Shown here one piece after another: positions 7,067 through 15,181 of a stretch of DNA of 19,711 nt. Source of the stretch: an uncultured Ktedonobacteraceae bacterium. Lineage in GTDB: Bacteria; Chloroflexota; Ktedonobacteria; Ktedonobacterales; Ktedonobacteraceae. The notes under the pieces are model-generated. The model made no database searches and was not told the origin of the DNA. It saw nothing but the letters and a program-made list of their open reading frames with translations. The stretch lies in contig CATPCK010000304.1 of assembly GCA_955652655.1 (NCBI GenBank), forward strand, positions 1-19,711. The letters run 5' to 3'. The translations under genes and the position numbers were made by a program. Every line of letters begins with the position of its first letter. Within the stretch, counting starts at the first letter, position 1.

Positions 7067-8278
7067 ATGCAAACCCAACCAGAGCCGATGGACGCGTCAC
7101 AACAATTTTGCTCCAATGAGGCGTGTTCCGCAAGAGGCAAAATCGAAGAGGGCAACATTCGTATTCATTCCTACCACCCACAACGCTATCGCTGTCAGAG
7201 GTGTAAGAAGACCTTTAGTGCACGACGAGGCACCCTGATGGAGGGACTACGCACCCCAGCAGAACTGGTGATGAGAGTGGTTATTTTACTGGCCTATGGC
7301 TGCCCCACCCAGGCGATTGTGCATGCGTATGAGGTGGATGAACGGACGGTAGCAGAGTGGCAAAAGCGAGCAGGAAAGCACTGTCAGAAGGTGCATCAGG
7401 CCATCGTCGGGCAAGGTAGGGTGGACGCACACCATGTACAGGCCGACGAAATCCGCGTCAAAGGATGCCAGATGATTGCCTGGATGGGCTTGGCAATCGA
7501 CGTTTCCACGCGCTTATGGATGGCAGGAGTGGTGAGCAGAGAGCGAGATAAGGCCTTGGCAGATCAGTTGTTGCAACGGGTTCGCGCCTGTTGCCAAGGC
7601 ATCGGAGCGAGGCTTTTCTGTACGGATGGGTGGGCAGCCTACCCCAACAGCATCAAACGTGCGTTTCGAGAAAAAGTCAAAAAGACCGCAGGACGTGGAA
7701 GAGCGCATTTAGAGGTGTGGCCCGATCTGTGTATTGCGACGGTGATCAAACACGTGAAGAAACACCGCCTCATCGAAGTTACTCGCAAGATGACGTTGGG
7801 AACGCTTGAGCAAGCGCAGAAGCTGCTTCAGGCGACCTTGGGAGGAACCGAGCTGAACACCTCCTTTATTGAGCGGTTCAATGGAACCATGCGGGAACGC
7901 TTGGCTTGCCTCACGCGCAAATGTCGGCATGCTGCTCGTCGTCTGGAGACCATCGAGGCGGGAATGTATCTCATCGGAGGTACCTACAATTTTTGCTTTC
8001 CGCATCACGAGTTGAGCACTTCCAAACATCTTGGGCATCCGTGCACACCGGCTATGGCGGCTGGACTCACCGACCATATCTGGAGCGTCTCTGAGTTGCT
8101 TCAGTATAAGGTCGCGCCCACTCCTTGGGTGGAACCCAAACGAGTGCGACGACGTGGGAAAGCATCTGTCTGTGATCAGACACTCCCAAAACGACCGCGA
8201 GGGCGTCGAAGCCTCCATCCTTTACCAGATCCAACTCTGCCCAAACGCCCACGAGGTCGCCCTCCTAAGGTCGCTTGA
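7067..8278 (+). CDS. IS1-like transposase with AT-hook-like tail, 403 aa
   Basis: The N-terminus is a zinc-ribbon (CSNEAC ... CQRC, about residues 15-47), followed by a helix-turn-helix segment (CPTQAIVHAYEVDERTVAEW) and an IS1-type DDE domain: QADEIRVKG (Asp, about 126), FCTDGWAAYP (Asp, about 184) and SFIERFNGTMRERL (Glu, about 268). The C-terminus is unusual: after a typical ending it continues with two copies of TLPKRPRGR, the second reading PKRPRGRPPK, a textbook AT-hook. The listed ATG at 7067 lacks a strong ribosome site; an in-frame ATG at 7088 is an alternative. The 5' leader was separated from the element's left end by the IS1182-like insertion, so native expression may be disturbed. 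Confidence 0.85.
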   Translation: MQTQPEPMDASQQFCSNEACSARGKIEEGNIRIHSYHPQRYRCQRCKKTFSARRGTLMEGLRTPAELVMRVVILLAYGCPTQAIVHAYEVDERTVAEWQKRAGKHCQKVHQAIVGQGRVDAHHVQADEIRVKGCQMIAWMGLAIDVSTRLWMAGVVSRERDKALADQLLQRVRACCQGIGARLFCTDGWAAYPNSIKRAFREKVKKTAGRGRAHLEVWPDLCIATVIKHVKKHRLIEVTRKMTLGTLEQAQKLLQATLGGTELNTSFIERFNGTMRERLACLTRKCRHAARRLETIEAGMYLIGGTYNFCFPHHELSTSKHLGHPCTPAMAAGLTDHIWSVSELLQYKVAPTPWVEPKRVRRRGKASVCDQTLPKRPRGRRSLHPLPDPTLPKRPRGRPPKVA

Positions 8279-8362
8279 GCATGTTCATCGGTTAGTGGGA
8301 GTGTACCTCGCTACCTTGAATATGTCAGAATAGAGGGTACACCATACTTTCCGCTCACACGA

Positions 8363-9001
8363 TCAGCTTCGACGATCTTCTATCTCCCACATGTGATCGA
8401 CCACATGCCACGCCATGCGACTGACCGCATAGCTGGCGTACCATCCACCAGAAACCAGAGGTTCGCCGGGAGAGGGCTTCGAGAGCACGGCTGCGATCTC
8501 TTCTCGCATAGCTTTGAGAGCGCTCGTGTCGTTCATCTCGAACGGCTTGTGCCGTACCCCGATCTTGCGCGCATAAGCCCGTTCGGCTTCGATGACGTGA
8601 CGCCATATCTGGTCTCGGTCGCGACCTCCACCACGCGGACCTTTGCGCAGTTTTGCCGGAGAGGTCGCGACAACCTCTTCCAGCATGTCCCACGATGCAC
8701 GCAGGAGCGCTCCATTGCGCTGCGCGGTAGTCGCATCGATTGGTCTGGTTTCGGCAGAAGCTAGAGCCGAAGGTACTCCCGAGGCAGTGTTGGCATCCCC
8801 TTGGAGACGTTCAACAACCACGAGATCGCCAGGTGCAAAATCCCGCCCTGCCCGCTGCGCGATCAGCCGATAGCGCGCCTCGGTATCGATCAACGCCTGC
8901 ACAGCCTCCGCCTCGCTCGTGCGGACCCGGCACCAACCGGGCCACTCCAGCGACCAGGCAATGGCCCTTTTTCCATCCAGTTCTACATAGATATCGGTCA
9001 T
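8363..9001 (-). CDS. DinB-like family protein, 212 aa
   Basis: The start MTDIYVELDGKRAIAWSLEW was chosen because GGAGAAAAGAGG precedes the ATG at 8999-9001; the open frame extends 67 codons further upstream but that part has no gene-like content and spans the promoter. Residues about 1-45 form a short beta-rich leader (WSLEWPGWCRVRTSEAEAVQAL). A DinB/YfiT-type four-helix bundle follows, with candidate metal-binding histidines in IWRHVIEAERAY and in the C-terminal MAWHVVDHMWEIEDR (HxxxH). Proteins of this pattern are frequent in actinobacteria and Chloroflexota; DinB-like proteins are often thiol-dependent transferases or are uncharacterised. It stands alone, next to an IS end. The exact activity is unknown. 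Confidence 0.8.
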   Translation of the reverse strand: MTDIYVELDGKRAIAWSLEWPGWCRVRTSEAEAVQALIDTEARYRLIAQRAGRDFAPGDLVVVERLQGDANTASGVPSALASAETRPIDATTAQRNGALLRASWDMLEEVVATSPAKLRKGPRGGGRDRDQIWRHVIEAERAYARKIGVRHKPFEMNDTSALKAMREEIAAVLSKPSPGEPLVSGGWYASYAVSRMAWHVVDHMWEIEDRRS

Positions 9002-9071
9002 GCCTCTTTTCTCCAATCTGTGATGCGTTGAGATGTGACACCAGATACGACTCCCTCTTGTCGAGTAGCTT

Positions 9072-9094
9072 ATTATACCAGGTTTTGTTAGCTC
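9072..9094 (-). promoter_or_regulatory. Extended -10 promoter for the DinB-like gene
   Basis: On the minus strand TGGTATAAT contains a perfect -10 box (9072-9077) with the TGn extension. Only a weak -35 (around GACGAT) lies 17 bases upstream. The start site would be near 9065, giving a leader of about 65 bases. Confidence 0.5.
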
Positions 9095-9338
9095 ATCGTC
9101 ATGCTTTGTTGTGAGGCGAGCTTGTGCCAACCAAACAAATGGGGGTTCCTGTAGCAACCTGGAAAAAAACCAACGGTAAGCAAAGGAGAACGATACAGCC
9201 ATCTGAAACAGTGGTCGAGGGTAAAACCCACGAAAATCACGCTCATTTCACCAAGTCTTCACCACTTCATGTGGCTCTACCAACCCGCGCCAGTTCTAGC
9301 TAATTTTTCCTCATCCCCACTTCTTTCTGTCTTTATTA
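9095..9338. other. Intergenic stretch with no recognised feature
   Basis: Between the DinB-gene promoter and the promoter of the secreted protein I see no gene with a plausible ribosome site, no RNA gene and no strong inverted repeat. Open frames here are extensions of the DinB frame or its shadows. Confidence 0.5.
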
Positions 9339-9367
9339 TTGACACGCTCAGCACTACATGTTACTAT
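9339..9367 (+). promoter_or_regulatory. Sigma-A-type promoter for the secreted Asp-box protein
   Basis: TTGACA (9339-9344) and TACTAT (9362-9367) are spaced by 17 bases. The predicted leader of about 100 bases contains an inverted repeat GTAACTC (9396-9402)/GAGTTAC (9409-9415), which could be an operator or an RNA hairpin. Confidence 0.65.
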
Positions 9368-9474
9368 TGATGTGGCTCGTATCCTTTCCCCAATGGTAAC
9401 TCACTGTCGAGTTACTATGTCTACTATTGTTCAGTGTTTTAAGAACGGTTGTAAACTTGTAAGGAGGAACTACG

Positions 9475-11007
9475 ATGTCTCTTATTCCTCGGTTACGATG
9501 GTCAGGGGTGGCCATCGCCTCGTTTATCCTCTCCCTCTTGTTTGTCCTCTCATTCACGCTTGTCGCATTTGCTAATGAACCTTTGACGAGGATTAGCAGC
9601 GACCCGTACACCAACCCGGACAGTATGCACAAAACGGAGGTTGAACCTGACTCTTTTGCCTTTGGCAACACGGTCGTTTCCGCCTTCCAGGTTGGTCGCT
9701 TCTTCAATGGTGGCGCCACCAATATCGGTTGGGCGACGTCCACCAATGGTGGAGGAACCTGGGTTCACGGCTTCCTGCCCAATACTACTATCAACGCAAA
9801 TCCGCCTGGCATATATGCACGTGCCAGTGATTCCTCGGTGGCCTACGACGCCAAGCACAAGGTCTGGCTCATCTCCTACCTGGGACTCAAGAATCCTGTT
9901 CCCTCAGTAGTAGATGTACTGGTCAGCCGCTCGACCGATGGGGGACTGACCTGGGGCAATCCCGTCCCGGTGGCTGCAAACGGCCAATTTTACGACAAAA
10001 ACTGGACCGTCTGCGATAATACGCGCAGCAGCCCGCACTTCGGAAACTGCTACACGGAGTTTGACAACGCTTCGAATGGGGATCTCGAACAGATGAGCAC
10101 CTCCAGTGACGGTGGACTGACCTGGGGACCTCCCACGCCCACGGCGGATATGTCTCATGGTCTCGGCGGACAGCCTGTGGTTCAGCCCAATGGGACCGTG
10201 ATCGTGCCTTACATGGGCTTGGACTCTTCCGTCTTTGCCTTTACTATCTCGTCTTTCATGTCCACTGATGGAGGTCTAACCTGGAGCGCGAGCACGCTTG
10301 TCTCAGAGGGTGACTTTCATCATCCCAATGGGAACATCCGCGCGAGTTTTCCTATCCCAGATGCCGAAATTGACAAGTCGGGGAAGGTGTATGTCGTCTG
10401 GTCAGACTGTCGCTTTGAAGCCGGCTGCGCTTACAGTGATATCGTGCTGAGTACCTCGAAGAATGGTACGACGTGGACGCCAGTGAAGCGCATCCCCATC
10501 AACCCGGTTGGCAGGAACGTCGACCATTTTATCAACGGTCTGGCCGTGGATAGCAGTACGCCTAGCAAGTCTGCCCACCTGGGGCTGACTTACTACTTTT
10601 ATCCGAATGCGAACTGTACCCCATCCACTTGTCAACTTGATGTTGGTTTCATCTCATCAACCAATGGTGGAACGAGTTGGAGCAAGGCAGAGCAACTGGC
10701 TGGGCCGATGAGGGTCCCATGGGCACCACTCACCACGCAAGGATACATGGTGGGTGATTACATCTCAACTTCTATTGCACCAGGTGATGACGATGCCACT
10801 CCGGTCTTTGCGGTGGCTCAGCGGCCAACCGGGGCACCAGCTTGCGATAGCGCGACCTATCCAGCCGTCGTTTGTCACGTAGCCATATACTCGACGCAGG
10901 AAGATATTCTGCAACTAGTGGGCGGCACAAACACATCCACGGATGCTCCTGTAGCCACCACGCACCGTACATCAGCAGCTTCTTCCTCTCTCCCTACTGA
11001 CTATTAA
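9475..11007 (+). CDS. Secreted Asp-box (BNR/sialidase-fold) beta-propeller protein, 510 aa
   Basis: A Sec signal peptide occupies residues 1-33 (basic start, hydrophobic run SGVAIASFILSLLFVLSFTL, AFA before Asn34). Six Asp-box-type motifs follow at about 89-96 (STNGGGTW), 153-160, 210-217, 263-270 (S-S/T-DGGLTW), 328-334 (SKNGTTW) and 395-402 (STNGGTSW). This is the hallmark of sialidase-fold six-bladed propellers. The arginine triad and catalytic Tyr/Glu of true sialidases cannot be confirmed by eye, so this could be a glycosidase or a non-catalytic binding protein. The Thr/Ser-rich last 40 residues look like a disordered tail, with no sorting motif. AAGGAGG precedes the ATG. It is monocistronic, with its own promoter and terminator, and converges on a second secreted propeller gene. 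Confidence 0.8.
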   Translation: MSLIPRLRWSGVAIASFILSLLFVLSFTLVAFANEPLTRISSDPYTNPDSMHKTEVEPDSFAFGNTVVSAFQVGRFFNGGATNIGWATSTNGGGTWVHGFLPNTTINANPPGIYARASDSSVAYDAKHKVWLISYLGLKNPVPSVVDVLVSRSTDGGLTWGNPVPVAANGQFYDKNWTVCDNTRSSPHFGNCYTEFDNASNGDLEQMSTSSDGGLTWGPPTPTADMSHGLGGQPVVQPNGTVIVPYMGLDSSVFAFTISSFMSTDGGLTWSASTLVSEGDFHHPNGNIRASFPIPDAEIDKSGKVYVVWSDCRFEAGCAYSDIVLSTSKNGTTWTPVKRIPINPVGRNVDHFINGLAVDSSTPSKSAHLGLTYYFYPNANCTPSTCQLDVGFISSTNGGTSWSKAEQLAGPMRVPWAPLTTQGYMVGDYISTSIAPGDDDATPVFAVAQRPTGAPACDSATYPAVVCHVAIYSTQEDILQLVGGTNTSTDAPVATTHRTSAASSSLPTDY

Positions 11008-11050
11008 GAGTCTGAATGTCCCTCAAGAGAGGATATTCTCTAGTGAGCCC

Positions 11051-11081
11051 AGGGCGTTGTTCCTCATTGGAGCAACGCCCT
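11051..11081 (+). terminator. Rho-independent-type terminator of the Asp-box gene
   Basis: AGGGCGTTG (11051-11059) pairs perfectly with CAACGCCCT (11073-11081) around a 13-base loop. CCTTTTCCCTCTTT follows, a broken T-tract. It lies 44 bases after the stop codon. Confidence 0.7.
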
Positions 11082-11346
11082 CCTTTTCCCTCTTTGAAAC
11101 GCGAGGGCATCCAGAGCTAGTGCTCTGTTCCTTAAATGTAGTAAGAAAAGAGACGGCCTTGTAGAGCCAACTTACGCCACTTCCCCAACGTATTACACCT
11201 CTGGCAATGAGCGAATAGAGCAGGAGAAGCCAGAGATGCAACCAGGAACGACAGCGGTACAGGCCTGCTATCTTGCGCAAACCGTTCCGCTGGTGCACCT
11301 GATCACTCCACCGCTCGCGCTCTCCTCTCACAGGATTGCGAGCAAA
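11082..11346. other. Spacer between converging terminators
   Basis: About 265 bases separate the two terminators. Short open frames occur on both strands but none has a convincing ribosome site or protein-like composition. I see nothing else in it. Confidence 0.5.
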
Positions 11347-11387
11347 CGAGAGGGGAGGAATAGTCCAGTGCTATTCTTCCCCTCTCG
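11347..11387 (-). terminator. Strong hairpin terminator of the leftward secreted-protein gene
   Basis: A 17-bp stem with one G/T mismatch joins 11347-11363 to 11371-11387 around a 7-base loop (TCCAGTG). In the minus-strand direction the hairpin is followed by TTTGCT. It lies 38 bases after the stop of the leftward gene; the weak U-run means efficiency is uncertain. Confidence 0.65.
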
Positions 11388-11425
11388 GCTCTTCTCTCAC
11401 GAACATGAGCGAGATTGATACCCGC

Positions 11426-13177
11426 CTACACGTGCGTGTGTGCCTCGAAGGGCTGTGGTTCACCAAGTCGACCATCAGACCATGCCAGGTAGAGCTTCAG
11501 TCCGGTGTAGGGAGAGCTCGGTGTGGCGATGACATAGTTATCCGTGTAGTCCCCGAAGTTCGGGATGATGTCTGAGGAGACATTGAGCCAGTCGGTCGCG
11601 ACCGTCGTCACCAGGACGTTCGCCGGGGTGCTCCTCGTACGAGGATTGACACTGCGTGCCGCATAGTAATTGGTGACAGCCGTGTTCGCCGAGGAGCGAC
11701 CGTAGAACGAGATATTCAGGTTGCCGTTGGCATCGGTGTTGCGCAGGGCCGGGAGCATGTGCCAGCCTCCGGTGCTGCTATTCATGCGCACAGGCGTTAC
11801 CTGTACCCCACTAAGCGTCACCAGGTTAAAGCTCTGTAGGAGAATGTCACCAGCCGGATGCAAACGGGCGTCATTCCAGACAATGCTCACCGTTCCCGAA
11901 GGATGGCTGACAGCGATACGTGGGAAGTCGTTCATCGGGAAGCGGTTATAGCCGGGGATGAAGGCGGCTTGCATCGAGACGATGGAGACCGCGTTTGTCT
12001 TTGCCGGACCGGTACAAGAAGACGTGGGTGTCAACGTCAAGCAGGAGGAAGGAATGTAGTTCACCACATTCTGCACAGGTACACCGGCACAGGGACCACC
12101 AAACAGGGCGGCATTATTGTGCTCATAGGCAACATACACATTGCCCGTCGCCACGTCTACCGCCGGGTAGGATCCCTCATTCTCACAGAAATTGGCATCG
12201 ACGGGAGCGATGGTGAGATAGGATGCTGCTGGGGCAGCCGTTGAACCATTTGCGCCATTGAAACAGACAGGGTTGCCCGCTGTGCCACCGGCAGGCCCCG
12301 TACCACTAGTCGCAGTGCCGATGTCGCAGACGGCAAGCTGTTCGAGTGTACCACCATTGATGGCGAACTCGGTATACGACACATAGAGCCGGCCGCGTAC
12401 CGGGTCAATTGAGAAGAACTCCTTGTCGAGGAAGGAGCAGAAGCCTAAGGTCGGATTGCATTGCGAACTCGCTGCGATGACGATGGGCTGGCTGCAGCTT
12501 ATCGTTGCGCTCGTGCCGCTGCCGTTTACCGCACAGGCGTTCAGCGCAATTTTTGAGCGTTGGTCGGTGGCCGTGAAGGAAGGATTGAACAGGCTCCCGA
12601 CGTAAAAGTACGCCGTGCCGCCAGGGCGCCAGGTCTCTACGGTTGGATCACCCTGTAAGGTGTCCTGGCTACAGTTGGTATTGGGTAGTCCCCCCTCGTC
12701 CGTGAAGGAAGCTCCCCCGTTCGTCGAGAATCCGTATCCTGTGCCTTCTTCTTTGAATCCAGGGGAAGGACAGGGAGAGAAAAACGCGGTGGCATCGTTC
12801 CACGCCTCAACGACATAGGGGCCGACACCGGCAATGGACGTCTCCGATTGTCCATAGGCCTGTACGCCTGCTGGACTACGATCCTCAGCTGGATTGGCCG
12901 CATTGACGTTGGTGCTGACCTTCGTGGTCACGCCCGCTGAATGGGTTGCTGGGCCGCTGGCATGTGGACCGAAGCAGTACATTTGTGCGCCTGATGAAGC
13001 CCAGTACTGCTTGTTCAGACCGGCACAGAAATGCTCCTTGGTCGAGGTGCCCCCACCTGACGCATGAGCGATGTGCGATGGGTTGCTACTGAAGAGGAAG
13101 CCACCCGTAAAGGCGACGACAAGCATGAGAGCAACCTTTACGGCAAGGATGCTTTGGCGATTGAGCAATCGCTTCAT
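11426..13177 (-). CDS. Secreted sialidase-fold/beta-propeller protein, 583 aa
   Basis: The start MKRLLNRQSILAVKVALMLV was chosen because AGGAG lies 9 bases before the ATG and a signal peptide begins exactly there (hydrophobic core to about residue 29, cleavage probably after AHA near residue 40). The frame stays open 56 codons upstream but that part is not protein-like. The mature protein is rich in Gly, Ser, Thr, Asn and Cys. It shows an Asp-box-like STNGGASF and propeller-type strands such as IVWNDARLHPAGDILLQSF, LYLAWSDGRLG and GNVYVAYEHN. The VWxDxR...DI pattern also occurs in the converging neighbour, so both probably share the sialidase superfamily fold. The paired cysteines suggest disulfides and export. 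No catalytic residues can be assigned. It has its own promoter and terminator. Confidence 0.75.
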   Translation of the reverse strand: MKRLLNRQSILAVKVALMLVVAFTGGFLFSSNPSHIAHASGGGTSTKEHFCAGLNKQYWASSGAQMYCFGPHASGPATHSAGVTTKVSTNVNAANPAEDRSPAGVQAYGQSETSIAGVGPYVVEAWNDATAFFSPCPSPGFKEEGTGYGFSTNGGASFTDEGGLPNTNCSQDTLQGDPTVETWRPGGTAYFYVGSLFNPSFTATDQRSKIALNACAVNGSGTSATISCSQPIVIAASSQCNPTLGFCSFLDKEFFSIDPVRGRLYVSYTEFAINGGTLEQLAVCDIGTATSGTGPAGGTAGNPVCFNGANGSTAAPAASYLTIAPVDANFCENEGSYPAVDVATGNVYVAYEHNNAALFGGPCAGVPVQNVVNYIPSSCLTLTPTSSCTGPAKTNAVSIVSMQAAFIPGYNRFPMNDFPRIAVSHPSGTVSIVWNDARLHPAGDILLQSFNLVTLSGVQVTPVRMNSSTGGWHMLPALRNTDANGNLNISFYGRSSANTAVTNYYAARSVNPRTRSTPANVLVTTVATDWLNVSSDIIPNFGDYTDNYVIATPSSPYTGLKLYLAWSDGRLGEPQPFEAHTHV

Positions 13178-13303
13178 GAAAGAGATCTCCTGACTTTTTC
13201 TCTTCCGCTGTTTTTGCCCCTGCTTCCAGCAATGCACCTCGTGTTCTGAACAGCAGGGCAAGCAAGCAGAAAAACAATACATAGTAGAGAAACCAGGTGT
13301 ACA

Positions 13304-13364
13304 CCGACATCCCCTTGTCGGCGAAGAGTCCGCTCTCTCCGGCATTACACAAGGCTGTTGCCGG
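13304..13364 (-). promoter_or_regulatory. Structured 5' leader of the 583-aa gene
   Basis: The leader of about 270 bases (13178-13449) contains two 6-bp perfect hairpins: CCGGCA/TGCCGG at 13339-13364 and CCGACA/TGTCGG at 13304-13321. GTTTCTACC is read just before the first on the minus strand. It also contains a 74-codon open frame (13086-13310) with a hydrophobic segment. I do not recognise a known riboswitch class; this may be regulatory RNA or chance. Confidence 0.3.
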
Positions 13365-13455
13365 CGGTAGAAACTATTGGTAAAGCAAGTGAACCGCGTG
13401 AAATGAAGGCGTGAGCAGACCCAGGAGGAGCACTCGACTCCTTCCCCCAGACAGT

Positions 13456-13484
13456 AGTATACCTTATATAATTATACGTGTCAA
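13456..13484 (-). promoter_or_regulatory. Consensus promoter for the leftward secreted-protein gene
   Basis: On the minus strand TTGACA (13479-13484) and TATACT (13456-13461) are spaced by 17 bases within an AT-rich stretch. The start site would be near 13449, giving a long leader of about 270 bases. Confidence 0.65.
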
Positions 13485-13729
13485 GTACTTATATAGTCGT
13501 GAATACATAAATACACAAAGATACATTGTGGTATGATTTGAATGCTATTGAAACGCTTCGTCTGTATCCGCTGAAAGGGAGATATACTCTATAACTCATA
13601 GACAACGAAATACCTGAATGTGCTGCCTCCGTTACCTGCGATAGATACAAAAACAAGGGGAAAGTAGTACGGGCTGGCCCCATAAGGCCATCTCTTTTCT
13701 TAGCACATTTTAAGGAATGGAGTACTAAG
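13485..13729. other. AT-rich spacer, no gene recognised
   Basis: This stretch lies between the secreted-protein promoter and the IS701-like element. Open frames here are short and lack ribosome sites. I see no strong repeat or RNA gene in it. Confidence 0.5.
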
Positions 13730-13733
13730 CTAG

Positions 13734-15181
13734 ACTTTATCCAAATTACGCCGCGAAAGCGAGCGTATCCACGAAGCGATCAAAGAGCACCCGTGGAATT
13801 TCCACGACATCGGGTTTTGCAGACGACATGCAAGAAAAGGTGACGGGCCACAGATGTTGCCGAACAAAAGCAAGGGTATCCGAGAAAGTTGGCAGTGCTT
13901 TGGTATACCAAGCAGCCTGGCGAACAGGAAAAGGTTTCGTGCCCAACAACTGATGGGCAAAAATGGTGACAAGCGAAAACAGCCCCACAAGGGCCGGAGT
14001 CGTTCGCAAAATAGCCAGATCCGACCACTGCCGCTGAGTCTCCACGCCAAGATGGGTCCGTACTTCATGGAAAGTCACCTCGACCTGCCAACGCAAAACA
14101 AACCAGGGAATGATCTGTGTGGGATCAGCGTTTTGATCGGTGCAGAGCAGCGCTTGTGGAGCGAACTTGCCTTCTGGGTCACGAATGAGCACCCAACGGA
14201 TGGGAACAGGGGGAACACCGGCATGATACCAAAGAGCGGTTCCCGTCGCGACCTCAATCTCTCGCATCACGCCTCCATACCAGGCCACTGTGAGCTTCTG
14301 CCAGTCCACTTTGGGATCAGCCAACCGTTTGGCAAGCGTGGGCTGGCGTTTTCCTTTCAGTGCAGGACGGCCTTTGGTGCTGCTCGTGCGTTCGGGAGCA
14401 GGATCATACAAAGCCGCATCCAAACGCAGTCGCGTGATGACGGTTACTTGGGGCAAACGGATCACCGCTGCCAAGAAATCGAGCACCGCATAGCTGCCAT
14501 CAGCCACCACCACCAGTGCCCGCTTGGGCAGCCAGCGACAGAGTTGTCGGATCATCTGTCTTGCCCAATCGGTGATGGTCTTGTGTCTCTTGTGGCGCTG
14601 TTCATGATATCGCTCCGATGGAGCAAGCACCGTCAAAAACGGCAAGGCCCAGACCCGCTTGGCCCACGGAACCGGCGTCAGCAGCATCATGGATATCCAG
14701 CGCAACCCACTGGTTTTCACAAAGAATTCCTTGCTAGATCGAACCGGATCACGATAGATCCCTCGTGCCGCAATCTTACGTCCTCGACGCCGCTCAATCG
14801 TTTCATCGATCCCGACGACAACTGGGTCGTTTGCTGGAACAAACAGTTGGACAAGCAACAGCAACAGAAGACGGCTTACCTCTCGACTCGACCATTTCGC
14901 TCGATTAAGCACGCGATGGTAATTCTGGAACTGTTTCTCATTTTGCTGTCCCATCACTCGCAAAATCGCAGCCACGGTTCGTTCTCCGGGGGTCAAGATC
15001 GCTCCGATCAACAGCACTTTGGCCCATTCCCACATGCGTTCGCTAAAAGCCGCTTCAAAGTGGCGCAACACCTGTATAATCCTTTTAGGCAGATTGAGCA
15101 TTTCTCATCTCTTTTCATTTGTACGAATTTTGAGAGAAGCTTACTCTGCCTTTCGTTTTTTGTCTAGCCAATGGATAAAGT
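13734..15181 (-). mobile_element. IS701/IS4-like insertion sequence with CTAG target duplication
   Basis: Inverted repeats ACTTTATCCA (13734-13743) and its reverse complement (15172-15181) bound one transposase gene. Both sides carry CTAG (13730-13733 and 15182-15185), interpreted as a 4-bp target duplication. IS701-type elements are known to duplicate a 4-bp YTAR site, which agrees. The element looks complete. Confidence 0.85.
13746..15101 (-). CDS. IS701/IS4-like DDE transposase, 451 aa
   Basis: The DDE triad is visible as VVVGIDETIERRRG (Asp, about residue 98), VVVADGSYAVLDFL (Asp, about 200) and LRWQVEVTFHEVRTHLGVET (Glu, about 350). The intervening SSKEFFVKTSGLRW segment is usual for DDE_5-type transposases. 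The frame is intact and of normal length. The start MLNLPKRIIQVLRHF is 71 bp inside the right repeat. The choice between the IS701 and IS4 families rests on overall motif appearance and the 4-bp duplication. With intact ends it may be mobile. Confidence 0.88.
   Translation of the reverse strand: MLNLPKRIIQVLRHFEAAFSERMWEWAKVLLIGAILTPGERTVAAILRVMGQQNEKQFQNYHRVLNRAKWSSREVSRLLLLLLVQLFVPANDPVVVGIDETIERRRGRKIAARGIYRDPVRSSKEFFVKTSGLRWISMMLLTPVPWAKRVWALPFLTVLAPSERYHEQRHKRHKTITDWARQMIRQLCRWLPKRALVVVADGSYAVLDFLAAVIRLPQVTVITRLRLDAALYDPAPERTSSTKGRPALKGKRQPTLAKRLADPKVDWQKLTVAWYGGVMREIEVATGTALWYHAGVPPVPIRWVLIRDPEGKFAPQALLCTDQNADPTQIIPWFVLRWQVEVTFHEVRTHLGVETQRQWSDLAILRTTPALVGLFSLVTIFAHQLLGTKPFPVRQAAWYTKALPTFSDTLAFVRQHLWPVTFSCMSSAKPDVVEIPRVLFDRFVDTLAFAA

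Larger units (their letters stand above)
5210..8307 (+). mobile_element. IS1-like element, interrupted near its left end
   Basis: The left end at 5206-5225 (GCGCGGTACAACCCCACTAA) matches the reverse complement of 8292-8311 (GCGAGGTACACTCCCACTAA) at 17 of 20 positions. This reveals terminal inverted repeats that most likely begin at GGTACA. Between them lie the IS1-like transposase and, inserted just inside the left repeat, a complete IS1182-like element. Joining 5225 to about 7008 restores a left end that continues to resemble the right end (CTAAcCCGgTGAA versus CTAACCGATGAA). No target duplication was found flanking 5210/8307. Boundaries are uncertain by a few bases. Confidence 0.7.

Noticed and set aside
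7055..8331. ATTCTGTAAGATATGC / ATTCTGACATATTC as alternative ends of the IS1-like element
   Set aside because: The match is gapped and overlaps the transposase start; the 17/20 repeat at 5206-5225 and 8292-8311 explains the ends better.
9002..9202. The 67-codon N-terminal extension of the DinB-like gene
   Set aside because: It overlaps the TATAAT promoter, has no ribosome site at its start, and the internal ATG at 9001 has one.
13178..13345. The 56-codon N-terminal extension of the leftward secreted protein
   Set aside because: It would hide an evident signal peptide beginning at MKRLL and is not protein-like in composition.
13339..13380. GTTTCTACC in the leader suggested a purine riboswitch
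   Set aside because: The other conserved parts (upstream P1/P2 strands, the loop pairing and the closing GACTAT-type strand) could not be found.
13854..15167. A 437-codon plus-strand frame opposite the IS701-like transposase
   Set aside because: It is antisense to a clear DDE transposase, crosses the element's right end without relation to it, and has no recognisable domain or ribosome site.
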